Below, one piece after another: positions 1 through 5,640 of a DNA stretch of 26,584 nucleotides. This DNA comes from a virus. How positions within the stretch are numbered: position 1 is the first letter of the stretch; each line of letters opens with the position of its first letter. The stretch covers positions 1 to 26,584 of IMG/VR virus record IMGVR_UViG_3300038701_002658; one strand, written 5' to 3'. Under the pieces are notes generated by a model. It searched no databases and was not told the DNA's origin. It saw only the letters and a program-made list of their open reading frames with translations. The position numbers and the translations under genes were made by a program.

Positions 1-1
1 A

Positions 2-58
2 AAAGCAAAGGAACTGAACGCTCTATTAGACCAGATTTTTGCTGACGGGCAGGATTGA
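2..58 (+). CDS. C-terminal end of an upstream gene (partial)
   Basis: An open frame enters from the left edge and reads KAKELNALLDQIFADGQD before a TGA. The next gene's TTG start overlaps this stop, as is usual for coupled genes in this operon. Only 18 residues are visible, so no function can be given. It shows that the small-gene operon extends to the left of the window. Confidence 0.5.
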   Translation, partial: KAKELNALLDQIFADGQD

Positions 59-435
59 GCGATGAGCGAAAAGTCTTTAAAGCAGACCTATACGGGGTAC
101 CCAAAATGGATAAAGAGCTGACAAAAGCATATGTTTACCAGCCATTCCCGCCACGCGAAGACGGGCGGTTTTATGGTGTAGGTGGGTTAGAGAATTATGG
201 TTTAACTCATGAAGAAGCAGACATTAGAGGCATAACAAAAGATTGCGCTGAAGAAATCGTTAAGGTTTGCAATGATTTGCCTCACTTTGCGAAAGATTTC
301 ATAAGCAAAATTAGGCATGTTATCGACAACGATCGCAACGCGATTTTTGATTGTGGGTGCAGATTTACAAATGAATTTTCTAATTCTGTTTCGCTCTGCG
401 AAGAATGTAGCAAGCTGCCTTGCCACAACCGGTAA
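55..435 (+). CDS. Small hypothetical phage protein with C-terminal cysteine cluster
   Basis: This 126-residue protein is not recognised. The start used is a TTG that overlaps the upstream stop, with a weak purine-rich CAGGA before it. An ATG at 106 would give a product 17 residues shorter and cannot be excluded. The last 30 residues contain CGC, then CEEC, then one more Cys (about residues 100-123), which could bind zinc or form disulfides. The middle is acidic and mostly helical in composition. It is the first complete gene of the plus-strand operon; the next gene starts 26 bases downstream. No catalytic motif is seen. Confidence 0.6.
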   Translation: MSDERKVFKADLYGVPKMDKELTKAYVYQPFPPREDGRFYGVGGLENYGLTHEEADIRGITKDCAEEIVKVCNDLPHFAKDFISKIRHVIDNDRNAIFDCGCRFTNEFSNSVSLCEECSKLPCHNR

Positions 436-461
436 GGTCTGCAAAAAGACGGATTGAGACT

Positions 462-653
462 ATGAAAATAACAAAGAGCGAAACATTATACGCGGTTGCC
501 CTGCTAACAATTTTTCTAGCAAGTATGGGCGGGTGCGCTTACAGCATGGCGCAGCTATCTAAGAGAATACAAGATTCGGGCGGCATGAAAAATATAATCA
601 TTGAGGCTGGCAAAGAAGTTAAAGATATTGCCGAGCAAATCAACGAGAGCTAG
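462..653 (+). CDS. Small membrane-anchored or lipoprotein-like protein
   Basis: This is a 63-residue protein. The frame opens earlier at 420, but that start lies inside the preceding gene, so the ATG at 462 is preferred. Residues 8-22 form a hydrophobic segment (LYAVALLTIFLASMG) followed by Gly-Cys. This could be a lipoprotein signal with an imperfect lipobox (MGGC) or a plain N-terminal membrane anchor. The remaining 40 residues are charged and probably helical (QLSKRIQ, EAGKEVKDIAEQI). It is followed after 8 bases by a second tiny membrane protein, and the two may work together. Function is unknown; small phage membrane proteins of this shape are often lysis or superinfection-exclusion factors, but nothing here decides that. 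Confidence 0.55.
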   Translation: MKITKSETLYAVALLTIFLASMGGCAYSMAQLSKRIQDSGGMKNIIIEAGKEVKDIAEQINES

Positions 654-661
654 GAAAAACA

Positions 662-811
662 ATGGATAGAGAACAGGTATTCGCTTCGGTTTTTATTGCT
701 TTGATGATAGCCGGAGTCCTAGGGGTAATGATCCACGGGTACAACGCGTGCAATGGATCATATGTTAGAACTCTGCTTTGGTTTGAGTGTATAGAGGATG
801 CTAAACGATGA
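662..811 (+). CDS. 49-residue single-pass membrane protein
   Basis: An ATG at 662 preceded by AGGAAAAAC opens a 49-codon frame that ends in a TGA overlapping the next ATG (ATGA). Residues 6-25 are strongly hydrophobic (VFASVFIALMIAGVLGVM), predicting one membrane helix after a short N-terminus (MDREQ). The tail contains two Cys and ends in charged residues (CIEDAKR). The good ribosome-binding site, the stop-start overlap and the fit between neighbours support a real gene despite its size. Its function is unknown. Confidence 0.6.
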   Translation: MDREQVFASVFIALMIAGVLGVMIHGYNACNGSYVRTLLWFECIEDAKR

Positions 812-1128
812 CTGAACTAAAGCCCTGCCCTAATCCTGATTGTGGTGGCGACGATGATGTGCACCTGTCCCCCGGCGTGCGAGATCAATACACGCATGTC
901 TACTGCATGAGTTGCGAGATGTGCGGGCCGATGAATGACCCTACCGGAGCGAAGTGGAATGCTTTGCCAAGGGGTGACGCTTTCTGGTTAATTCAAGAGT
1001 TTGTTCGGCGCTTGGTTGTGCTTGGGCTCGCGAATAGATCGTTATGCATAGATCTAGCAACAAATGTTTTTATGGATTGGCAGGAGGGGAAAATCAAATT
1101 AGACGCCGGAGAGAAAGAAAATGTTTAG
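808..1128 (+). CDS. Lar-like zinc-ribbon protein
   Basis: This 106-residue protein begins KPCPNPDC and continues to YCMSCEMCGP and then KWNALPR. This is the layout of the Lar/restriction-alleviation-like family of small phage zinc ribbons (KPCPFCG, then C..CG, then WN.R). Visible ligands are C7, C12, C33, C36 and C39; the first pair is CX4C rather than the usual CX2C. In Rac prophage, Lar modulates the host type I restriction enzyme, but most family members have no tested role. The C-terminal half (from about residue 56) is extra and contains an amphipathic stretch. The start has GAGGA nine bases upstream and overlaps the preceding stop by four bases. Confidence 0.65.
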   Translation: MTELKPCPNPDCGGDDDVHLSPGVRDQYTHVYCMSCEMCGPMNDPTGAKWNALPRGDAFWLIQEFVRRLVVLGLANRSLCIDLATNVFMDWQEGKIKLDAGEKENV

Positions 1129-1432
1129 CAAAAAACACTGTGAATATGCAGCGAAGAAACTGGGGTTGCCAAATGACATCGAAATAATTACTTCAGGAAT
1201 TTCTGTTAGCGTTATTGATGAAGCTGAAGTGTTAGAAACGTTGGGCTTCGAAGGGGACGAAGAACAAGAAACGTCTACGCTAACTAACTGGCAAATTCTT
1301 AGCGCTATAACGGACGCCGAGAACAATATGCGTCTTCCCAAAGGCTGGGTTTTTGTTGGGATAAAGCAGCCTGGAGCCAAGAAGCTGAAATATGAAATTG
1401 TTGATTTCTCTGAATTTGAGGTGGGTGAATGA
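1121..1432 (+). CDS. Hypothetical acidic phage protein
   Basis: This 103-residue protein is not recognised. The start ATG has GGAGAG upstream and overlaps the previous gene by 8 bases, while its end overlaps the next start by 4, so it sits in a translationally coupled chain. The sequence is acidic in the middle (FEGDEEQE), with a C-terminal beta-like stretch (WVFVGIKQPGAKKLKYEIVDF). No signal peptide, membrane segment or motif is visible. Confidence 0.65.
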   Translation: MFSKKHCEYAAKKLGLPNDIEIITSGISVSVIDEAEVLETLGFEGDEEQETSTLTNWQILSAITDAENNMRLPKGWVFVGIKQPGAKKLKYEIVDFSEFEVGE

Positions 1433-1734
1433 TGGTAGCTGAACATGAATACTGTTTTCATTGTGGTTCGCCAGCACACACTGGGTATGAATGCAAAGCC
1501 CGTTCTGCGCCTAAACTAGAGCATAACAAGGCCATTAATGAATGCAAAGCCGCCAAAGCATGCGGGAAGCCAGGTATCAGCAAGCAGGAATGCAAAGATG
1601 CCGCTGTGCTGTTATATGAAACAGAATCAGAGCATGAGCCTGGGATAATTTGCCGAGGTTACGAATGCAAAATTTGTGGTTCTTTCAGTAGCGCTACAGG
1701 ATTAAAGGAAGAGCAAGATTATGGAACAAGGTAA
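1429..1734 (+). CDS. Small CCHC zinc-knuckle protein with repeated ECK motifs
   Basis: This is a 101-residue protein with nine cysteines. Residues 9-22 read CFHCGSPAHTGYEC, an exact CX2CX4HX4C zinc knuckle, the fold that binds single-stranded nucleic acid in retroviral nucleocapsid and some cellular proteins. The tripeptide ECK recurs four times, always encoded GAATGCAAA (bases 1489, 1540, 1588, 1663), and the C-terminus has a further C..C (CKICG). Two ATGs lie in tandem; GAGGTGGG precedes them. It overlaps the preceding gene by 4 bases and the following one by 14. Nucleic-acid binding is inferred from the motif; the biological role is unknown. Confidence 0.65.
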   Translation: MMVAEHEYCFHCGSPAHTGYECKARSAPKLEHNKAINECKAAKACGKPGISKQECKDAAVLLYETESEHEPGIICRGYECKICGSFSSATGLKEEQDYGTR

Positions 1735-2185
1735 ATACACACAAGGCGTTTGCGAAGATGGTGCCGCCATACTGGAAAACGGACAGCCAATAACAATCGA
1801 AGAAATATTGGAACGGCTTCGCTCTCTCGATGAGCTGAGCACAACAATGGGCACGTTAACCACTCTGTTAACAGGCGTTGCCAACGCAGTAAAGGGTGAA
1901 CCACCCGAATTAACCCAACACAGCTGGCATGACCTCCCACAAATTTGCAGAGATATGGTCAAGCCTGTATTCGTCAGCAGGCCAAATAAGGAAGGCTTTG
2001 TCAGTGTGCCTACTGAACGCAACGCCACTGAAAAAGCAGTGCTGATCGGCGAGCACAAGCTGGTTGTGGAAATGTACGACCCCGAGGAAGAAGATCATTA
2101 CTTACAAGAGTACACCGTGCCTTGGACTCTACAAAAAGACATTATTCGCGACTTTATAGCGATATATAATGAAGGCGAGAAATGA
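1721..2185 (+). CDS. Hypothetical phage protein
   Basis: This 154-residue protein is not recognised. AAGGAAGAG sits about eight bases before the ATG, within the end of the preceding gene. The N-terminal third looks helical (ITIEEILERLRSLDEL, then TLLTGVANAVKG), and the C-terminal half is rich in acidic and aromatic residues. It carries no cysteine cluster, unlike its neighbours, and no membrane segment. It overlaps the next start by four bases (ATGA). Confidence 0.65.
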   Translation: MEQGKYTQGVCEDGAAILENGQPITIEEILERLRSLDELSTTMGTLTTLLTGVANAVKGEPPELTQHSWHDLPQICRDMVKPVFVSRPNKEGFVSVPTERNATEKAVLIGEHKLVVEMYDPEEEDHYLQEYTVPWTLQKDIIRDFIAIYNEGEK

Positions 2186-2553
2186 CCACCAAATACAAGC
2201 ATTCAAAGGATGTTCCGACTAGCGCCCTTGTTGCTCGACTTCGGGAACTGTCTGACGCTGTGACGAAGCGAGAATCACAAGAGCACGAATTTACAATGCG
2301 AGTACCAGCGGAGGCTGACCGAGACGCCGACTTGGTTCTGTCTGAAGCTGCAAACAGGCTCGAACAAAAACAAGGCTTTGTCAGCAACGAGCCTTTCGCA
2401 TGGGCTTACGTGTCGGAAGGGCCTGATGGCAAACAACTGATTGATATTGGGCTAAATAGGTCGGGCTTTTTGAAAGAGCACCCTAACAATTATATCGGAA
2501 ACCCAATTGAAGAAATTCCGCTATTTGCAGGACAAAAGCCGTCAGGTACTTAG
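2182..2553 (+). CDS. Hypothetical phage protein
   Basis: This 123-residue protein starts with an ATGA overlap and has AAGGCGAG upstream. The N-terminus is helical (SALVARLRELSDAV, LSEAANRLEQ), and the C-terminus reads EPFAWAYVSE and later EEIPLFAG. That pattern is seen at the ends of many small phage proteins of unknown function (a WA-containing strand and a terminal PL-aromatic motif). It is the last gene of the first block of the operon; a gap of about 120 bases follows. Confidence 0.6.
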   Translation: MTTKYKHSKDVPTSALVARLRELSDAVTKRESQEHEFTMRVPAEADRDADLVLSEAANRLEQKQGFVSNEPFAWAYVSEGPDGKQLIDIGLNRSGFLKEHPNNYIGNPIEEIPLFAGQKPSGT

Positions 2554-2674
2554 TACCGCTTTAAGCACTTAGCAGAATATGGAAACCGGCAAAAAGTAGG
2601 CGCTTTTTTTCAGAGTACATAGAAAGCCGAAAGATCTACAAACGTGAACGGAATTAATGCTAGGAGATTTATCA
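2554..2674 (+). other. Intergenic gap with weak terminator-like sequence
   Basis: This is the longest gap in the plus-strand operon. Around 2590-2615 an A-rich run (CAAAAAG) is followed by TAGGCG and then CTTTTTTT, which can form only an A-T-rich stem before a T run, so any terminator here is weak. AGGAG at 2662-2666 serves the next gene. No clear promoter is seen. Confidence 0.25.
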
Positions 2675-2968
2675 ATGAGTGGCGGAAGCATGGATTATTT
2701 GTGTTACAAGGTTTCAGATGCAGAGTTCCGAGAAAGCACCCCGGAGCGAAAAGCATTCAGGGCGCATTTAGAAAAAGTATCGAAAGCTTTACACGACATT
2801 GAGTGGGTGGATTCTGGCGACTGTAGCCCAGGCGATGAAAACGAAGCCATACGAGATTGCATCGGTCAACCTGCTGTCCTCGCACAACTTATCGAAGATT
2901 CAAGAAACCTGATTGAGAAAATGCAGGTTGAAATATCAAAGCACGAACAAGAACAAGAGGAAAAATAA
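2675..2968 (+). CDS. Conserved phage protein of the GGSMDYL type
   Basis: This is a 97-residue protein. The frame also opens at an ATG at 2657, but AGGAG lies eight bases before the ATG at 2675, so that start (MSGGSMDYLCYKV) is chosen. Conserved-looking features are the N-terminal GGSMDYL, then TPERKAFRAHLEKVSKALHDIEWVDSGD, then a long C-terminal helix (AQLIEDSRNLIEKMQVEI). From memory this matches a widespread phage family with no known function. The gene starts a second block of the operon and is followed one base later by a zinc-finger gene. Confidence 0.7.
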   Translation: MSGGSMDYLCYKVSDAEFRESTPERKAFRAHLEKVSKALHDIEWVDSGDCSPGDENEAIRDCIGQPAVLAQLIEDSRNLIEKMQVEISKHEQEQEEK

Positions 2969-2969
2969 C

Positions 2970-3215
2970 ATGTCAACCAATTGCGATTTTTGCGGCAAAC
3001 CAAACACCATTACCGGCCCACTGGTCAACAACGGCCCCGGCAACGTTCACATCTGCTATCCGTGTACCTTCATGGTCGTTGCCACCCATGTAGTAAATAC
3101 ATCCACCCCCATTGAGAAAGTCTCTGAACTTGTGGTGTCGGAGTGTAAAAAAATTCATGATCGGGTAGAACAGGCCGCGGAAAAAGAGCCCAAACCGGAA
3201 GAAGCGGAGGTGTAA
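2970..3215 (+). CDS. Stand-alone ClpX-type C4 zinc-finger protein
   Basis: This is an 81-residue protein. The ATG at 2970 is chosen over an earlier in-frame start because AGAGGA lies about eight bases upstream and the earlier start lies inside the previous gene. Residues 5-32 read CDFCGK, a glycine-rich link with GP, then HICYPC. That is CX2C-X20-CX2C, close to the N-terminal zinc-binding domain of ClpX (CSFCGK...GPSVYICDEC). No AAA+ domain follows, only a short helix and an acidic Pro/Glu tail. In ClpX this domain dimerises and docks adaptors and substrates. A role as mimic or decoy is inference; it could also be a generic small zinc finger. Confidence 0.65.
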   Translation: MSTNCDFCGKPNTITGPLVNNGPGNVHICYPCTFMVVATHVVNTSTPIEKVSELVVSECKKIHDRVEQAAEKEPKPEEAEV

Positions 3216-3216
3216 G

Positions 3217-3477
3217 GTGAACGTCGATGTTCCTGTACGTGAATTTGATTATGATCTGCTGGCTCGAAAGATCGCCGCGCAACAAAATAAAATGAATCCA
3301 AACGCGCTGTGGTCTATTGCCGATATCTGCAATTACCTGAACAAGAAGAAAAGCTCCGTGTATGACCTAGTAGATCAGCCTGGTTTCCCCGGATCGGTTT
3401 CTCCTGGTGGTGGACGCAGACAATGGATTGCGGGTGATGTCATGAAATGGGCAACTGGGAAAAGGCCAAGAGGTTAA
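3217..3477 (+). CDS. AlpA/excisionase-like helix-turn-helix protein
   Basis: This is an 86-residue protein with a GTG start and GGAGG six bases upstream. Residues 31-80 look like a winged helix-turn-helix of the AlpA/MerR type: ALWSIADICNYLNKKKSSVYDLV, then FPGSVSPGGGRRQW, then GDVMKWA. Phages use such proteins as excisionases or transcription regulators. Its place one gene away from the integrase, near the candidate attachment region, makes a recombination directionality factor plausible, but a regulator of the small-gene operon is equally possible. The first 30 residues are an extra polar segment. Confidence 0.7.
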   Translation: MNVDVPVREFDYDLLARKIAAQQNKMNPNALWSIADICNYLNKKKSSVYDLVDQPGFPGSVSPGGGRRQWIAGDVMKWATGKRPRG

Positions 3478-3510
3478 TTTTGTCTATAAACCGGACAGTT
3501 AACGGGGCGC

Positions 3511-3798
3511 ATGAAAATGGCTAAAAGATACAGAGCGCCGAAGTGTATCGAAGGCGAAATCAAGTTTCAAAAAGGCAAAGTAGATGGTGATATTGATATG
3601 TGCATCTTCTACGGTGGTGACGTGCCTAGATGTGACCAGGCGCTAGTTATAAACGCACTTTGTAGCGAGAGACAATACACGAATCTTTCGACGATGCGGC
3701 CCGCTTTTGAACGCTCATTAATTGATGAATTAGAAGCTCGCGGCTATGACCTCGAAACACTCAGGTTTTCTATTAAGCGAAAAACCGGCAAGCACTAA
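3511..3798 (+). CDS. Conserved hypothetical phage protein
   Basis: This is a 95-residue protein starting MKMAKRYRAPK; an ATG two codons later is an alternative start. Visible blocks are EIKFQKGKVDGDIDMCIFYGGDVPRCDQAL and ELEARGYDLETLRFSIKRK. The protein is basic at both ends. I recall similar sequences in phage genomes without an assigned role. It is the last plus-strand gene before the convergent integrase gene, only 25 bases away, with no terminator between them. Confidence 0.65.
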   Translation: MKMAKRYRAPKCIEGEIKFQKGKVDGDIDMCIFYGGDVPRCDQALVINALCSERQYTNLSTMRPAFERSLIDELEARGYDLETLRFSIKRKTGKH

Positions 3799-3823
3799 AG
3801 ACTGCTAAAAGACGATAGCCCCA

Positions 3824-4792
3824 CTAATCCAACCTAGCGGCCAATTCATCCGCTGTAGCATTGTAATAGCGCTGCAGCATTTTGATATCCCTATGCCCTA
3901 CCATGCGCGCCAGCTCCAACACATTGAGCTTACTGGCCAGTCGCGTGATGGCTTCGTGCCTGGTGTCGTGAAAAGTCAGGTCTTCGATATCGGTTTTATT
4001 TCTGGCCTTCCGGAACAATGTGCTTAACTGCTCGCCAGTCATATCAAAAAGCTTTTTTTGATCGAGTAGCTCCAACAATTCAAGCGCCCTTTTCGACAAC
4101 GGCACCTGACGTGCTGTTCCATTTTTGGTCATAGGTAGGTTAGCAACCCTGCCTTGAATATCCCCAGGCTTTAGGCCGCAAATCTCCCCTGCTCTCATGG
4201 CTGTTTCAATGGCGAACAAGAAAGCAACGGCAACGCGCTGAGATTTCGTTGAAGGCGACGATTCTTCGAAAAAACCCAAAGCTATGCAAAGCTTGTCGAT
4301 CTCTTCCTGGCTTATTCTTCGATCCCTGGCTGGCGGCGATCTGGGGCGCGAGATATCAGAAAGAGGGTTTGACTCAAGCCACCCCCACTCTTTTCTAGCC
4401 ACTTCAAAAGCATGGTGGAGGATATTCATTTCTCTTTGGACTGATGCCGGTGAAACCTGCTTTAAGCGCTCATCCCGCCACAACGCCCAGTCAGCCGGTT
4501 TCATCTCGATCAATTTAAGATCGGCAACAGAATCTCGCCCAAGCCTCTCAAGTCTCACCTGCTCATTGCGGCCGGTGCGTTTGGTGCTGGAGACTTCCTC
4601 GGAATACCTGGTAAATATGTTCCGCACTGTCCGGTTTGGGTCCACCCCCGCCTTGGCATTTGCCAGGCTAACCTCCATTTCGGCAGCCCAGGCTTTCGCC
4701 TCTTTCTGGGATTTGAAGCGCTTAGCCTTTCGCTTCCCAGCAACATATACCTCAGCTTTATACCCTGTTTCAGTCTTCCGAATGCTTGCCAC
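3824..4792 (-). CDS. int: Tyrosine site-specific integrase
   Basis: This 322-residue tyrosine recombinase integrates and excises the phage. The N-terminus (about 1-55) is an arm-binding-type domain (GYKAEVYVAGKRKAKRFKSQKEA), followed by a SAM-like core-binding domain (about 55-150). The catalytic domain holds R200 (AMRAGEICGL), K223 (TKNGTARQVPL), H275 and R278 (HDTRH), H300 (GHRDI) and the nucleophile Tyr, most likely Y309 of QRYYN. All expected residues are present, so it should be active. The start is a GTG with AGGA very close upstream, suggesting modest translation. Repeated TGTCGTAA elements lie directly before the gene, so binding of Int there may repress its own promoter. Confidence 0.95.
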   Translation of the reverse strand: MASIRKTETGYKAEVYVAGKRKAKRFKSQKEAKAWAAEMEVSLANAKAGVDPNRTVRNIFTRYSEEVSSTKRTGRNEQVRLERLGRDSVADLKLIEMKPADWALWRDERLKQVSPASVQREMNILHHAFEVARKEWGWLESNPLSDISRPRSPPARDRRISQEEIDKLCIALGFFEESSPSTKSQRVAVAFLFAIETAMRAGEICGLKPGDIQGRVANLPMTKNGTARQVPLSKRALELLELLDQKKLFDMTGEQLSTLFRKARNKTDIEDLTFHDTRHEAITRLASKLNVLELARMVGHRDIKMLQRYYNATADELAARLD

Positions 4793-5228
4793 TTTCCTGC
4801 ACCTGTCGTAATGCTGGCGTAAATTTGTCGTAACAGCGTAGCAGATAACTGGATTCTATTGGAGAGTGCTGGAATATCGGGAGAGGCTAAAAAGGTCTTC
4901 AGGGCCTGATTGGCGGGGGCTTTAGACTTGTTTGGAGCTTTCTGGATTTCGTTGGAATTTAGTACGTGGTGCCTAGAAGAGGCATAGATATAGCTTTATA
5001 TATCAGTAGATTAGATCGGTTTGTCGTAACCTTGTCGGAAGACCTGAGTTCAGTTCCCGGGGCCGGAAAAACCACCCCTTTTAATATCAATGCCTTATAG
5101 TAATTTGGTGCAAGCATGGTGCATGCATCGACGATCCATTCAATTTCCTGCTTGGAAACCAAGCCTATTTTTTTACCCCTCCTTGTCTCTATCTACGAAG
5201 GTGCATTTTTAATCCATTTGGGCCTTCT
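4793..5228. other. Candidate phage attachment region (attP), otherwise non-coding
   Basis: This stretch upstream of the integrase has no convincing gene. It carries the TGTCGTAA repeats near both ends of 4804-5040 and an AT-rich segment between them (about 4975-5015). A GC-rich patch (about 5041-5090) contains GAGTTCAGTTCCCGGGGCCGG, which superficially recalls a tRNA T-arm but does not fold as one. The position between the last tail gene and int is where attP lies in a lambda-type vegetative map. The core sequence cannot be fixed without a host junction. A minus-strand frame (4959-5162, TTG start) is open here, but no usable ribosome-binding site is close enough. Confidence 0.45.
4804..5040. 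repeat. TGTCGTAA direct repeats, candidate integrase arm sites
   Basis: TGTCGTAA occurs at 4804-4811, 4826-4833 and 5022-5029, all in the same orientation. The last two extend to an identical 11-mer, TTTGTCGTAAC, at 4824-4834 and 5020-5030. A degenerate copy (TGTCGGAA) follows at 5033-5040. Spaced direct repeats flanking a central segment beside an integrase gene are typical of arm-type Int binding sites. Confidence 0.55.
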
Positions 5229-5262
5229 GGTCGCTGCCACTGATCCGGCAGCGGCCTTTCTT
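5229..5262 (+). terminator. Strong intrinsic terminator (plus strand)
   Basis: A 10-bp stem (5229-5238 with 5247-5256, one G-U pair, otherwise perfect and GC-rich) encloses an 8-base loop and is followed by TTTCTT. It would stop plus-strand transcription coming from the left, through the region antisense to int, before the lipoprotein gene. Confidence 0.7.
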
Positions 5263-5300
5263 GATTATCTTCTAATAAATGTATACGTTAATTTATATTT
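5261..5300 (+). promoter_or_regulatory. Possible promoter of the lipoprotein gene
   Basis: Just after the terminator there is TTGATT (5261) followed by AT-rich DNA with TATACG (5282) and TATATT (5294). The spacing is not ideal for any pair (15 bp for the first). The AT-richness and the need for a separate start after a terminator are the main reasons for calling a promoter here. Confidence 0.3.
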
Positions 5301-5313
5301 AGGAGGGAATCTC

Positions 5314-5637
5314 GTGGTTAAGCTAATAGCTTTCTTGTCTGTCCTGGTAATTTCAGGCTGTGCAACTATTGAGCATGGCTCATCGGATGTTGACTTGATA
5401 ATCAATTCAGATGTTGAGGGGCTGGCCTACTTCATACCTAAAGGCATTTACAAAGAGGTAGGCCAGGACAAAGGCGGGTTTTATTATGAGGCAGGCCGCG
5501 TTGTGCCCAAGCTGCTCAGTCCAGAGGCTGCATTTATCTACGCAAAGAAAGACCCAGCTTATCAAAGCCTGTGTGTACAGCTCCACTCTGGCAAGCGCTA
5601 TTGTTACAAGGCAGACTTTGAAAGAAAGCCTATTTAG
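5314..5637 (+). CDS. Phage lipoprotein, moron-like
   Basis: This is a 107-residue protein. The frame opens from 5116, but AGGAGG at 5301-5306 lies eight bases before the GTG at 5314, which gives a textbook lipoprotein signal: VKLIAFLSVLVISGC with lipobox ISGC and Cys at residue 17. The mature part is small and polar, with two Cys near the end (SLCVQLHSGKRYCYKADF) that could pair in the periplasm. The gene lies alone between a strong terminator and the oppositely oriented late genes, as lysogenic-conversion genes often do. Phage lipoproteins are known superinfection-exclusion or receptor-masking factors, but this one is not recognised, so that role is inference. It ends 3 bases from the convergent fibre gene. 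Confidence 0.75.
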   Translation: MVKLIAFLSVLVISGCATIEHGSSDVDLIINSDVEGLAYFIPKGIYKEVGQDKGGFYYEAGRVVPKLLSPEAAFIYAKKDPAYQSLCVQLHSGKRYCYKADFERKPI

Positions 5638-5640
5638 CCT

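Noticed and set aside
1099-2387. Minus-strand frames opposite the small-gene operon
   Set aside because: The plus-strand genes have start-stop overlaps, ribosome-binding sites and zinc motifs; the opposite frames have none of these.
4284-4811. 175-codon plus-strand frame
   Set aside because: It lies antisense to the integrase, which has all catalytic residues; the frame has a low-complexity Ser/Leu/Arg composition typical of a shadow.
5041-5085. tRNA-like 3' end (GTTCAGTTCCCGG)
   Set aside because: The T-loop lacks the conserved A58, the stem does not pair, and no acceptor or anticodon arm is found.
4959-5162. 67-codon minus-strand frame upstream of int
   Set aside because: The TTG start has AGGAGG about 16 bases away, too far to be convincing. 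The frame crosses the candidate attachment repeats, and the sequence resembles no known protein. It is kept only as a remote possibility.
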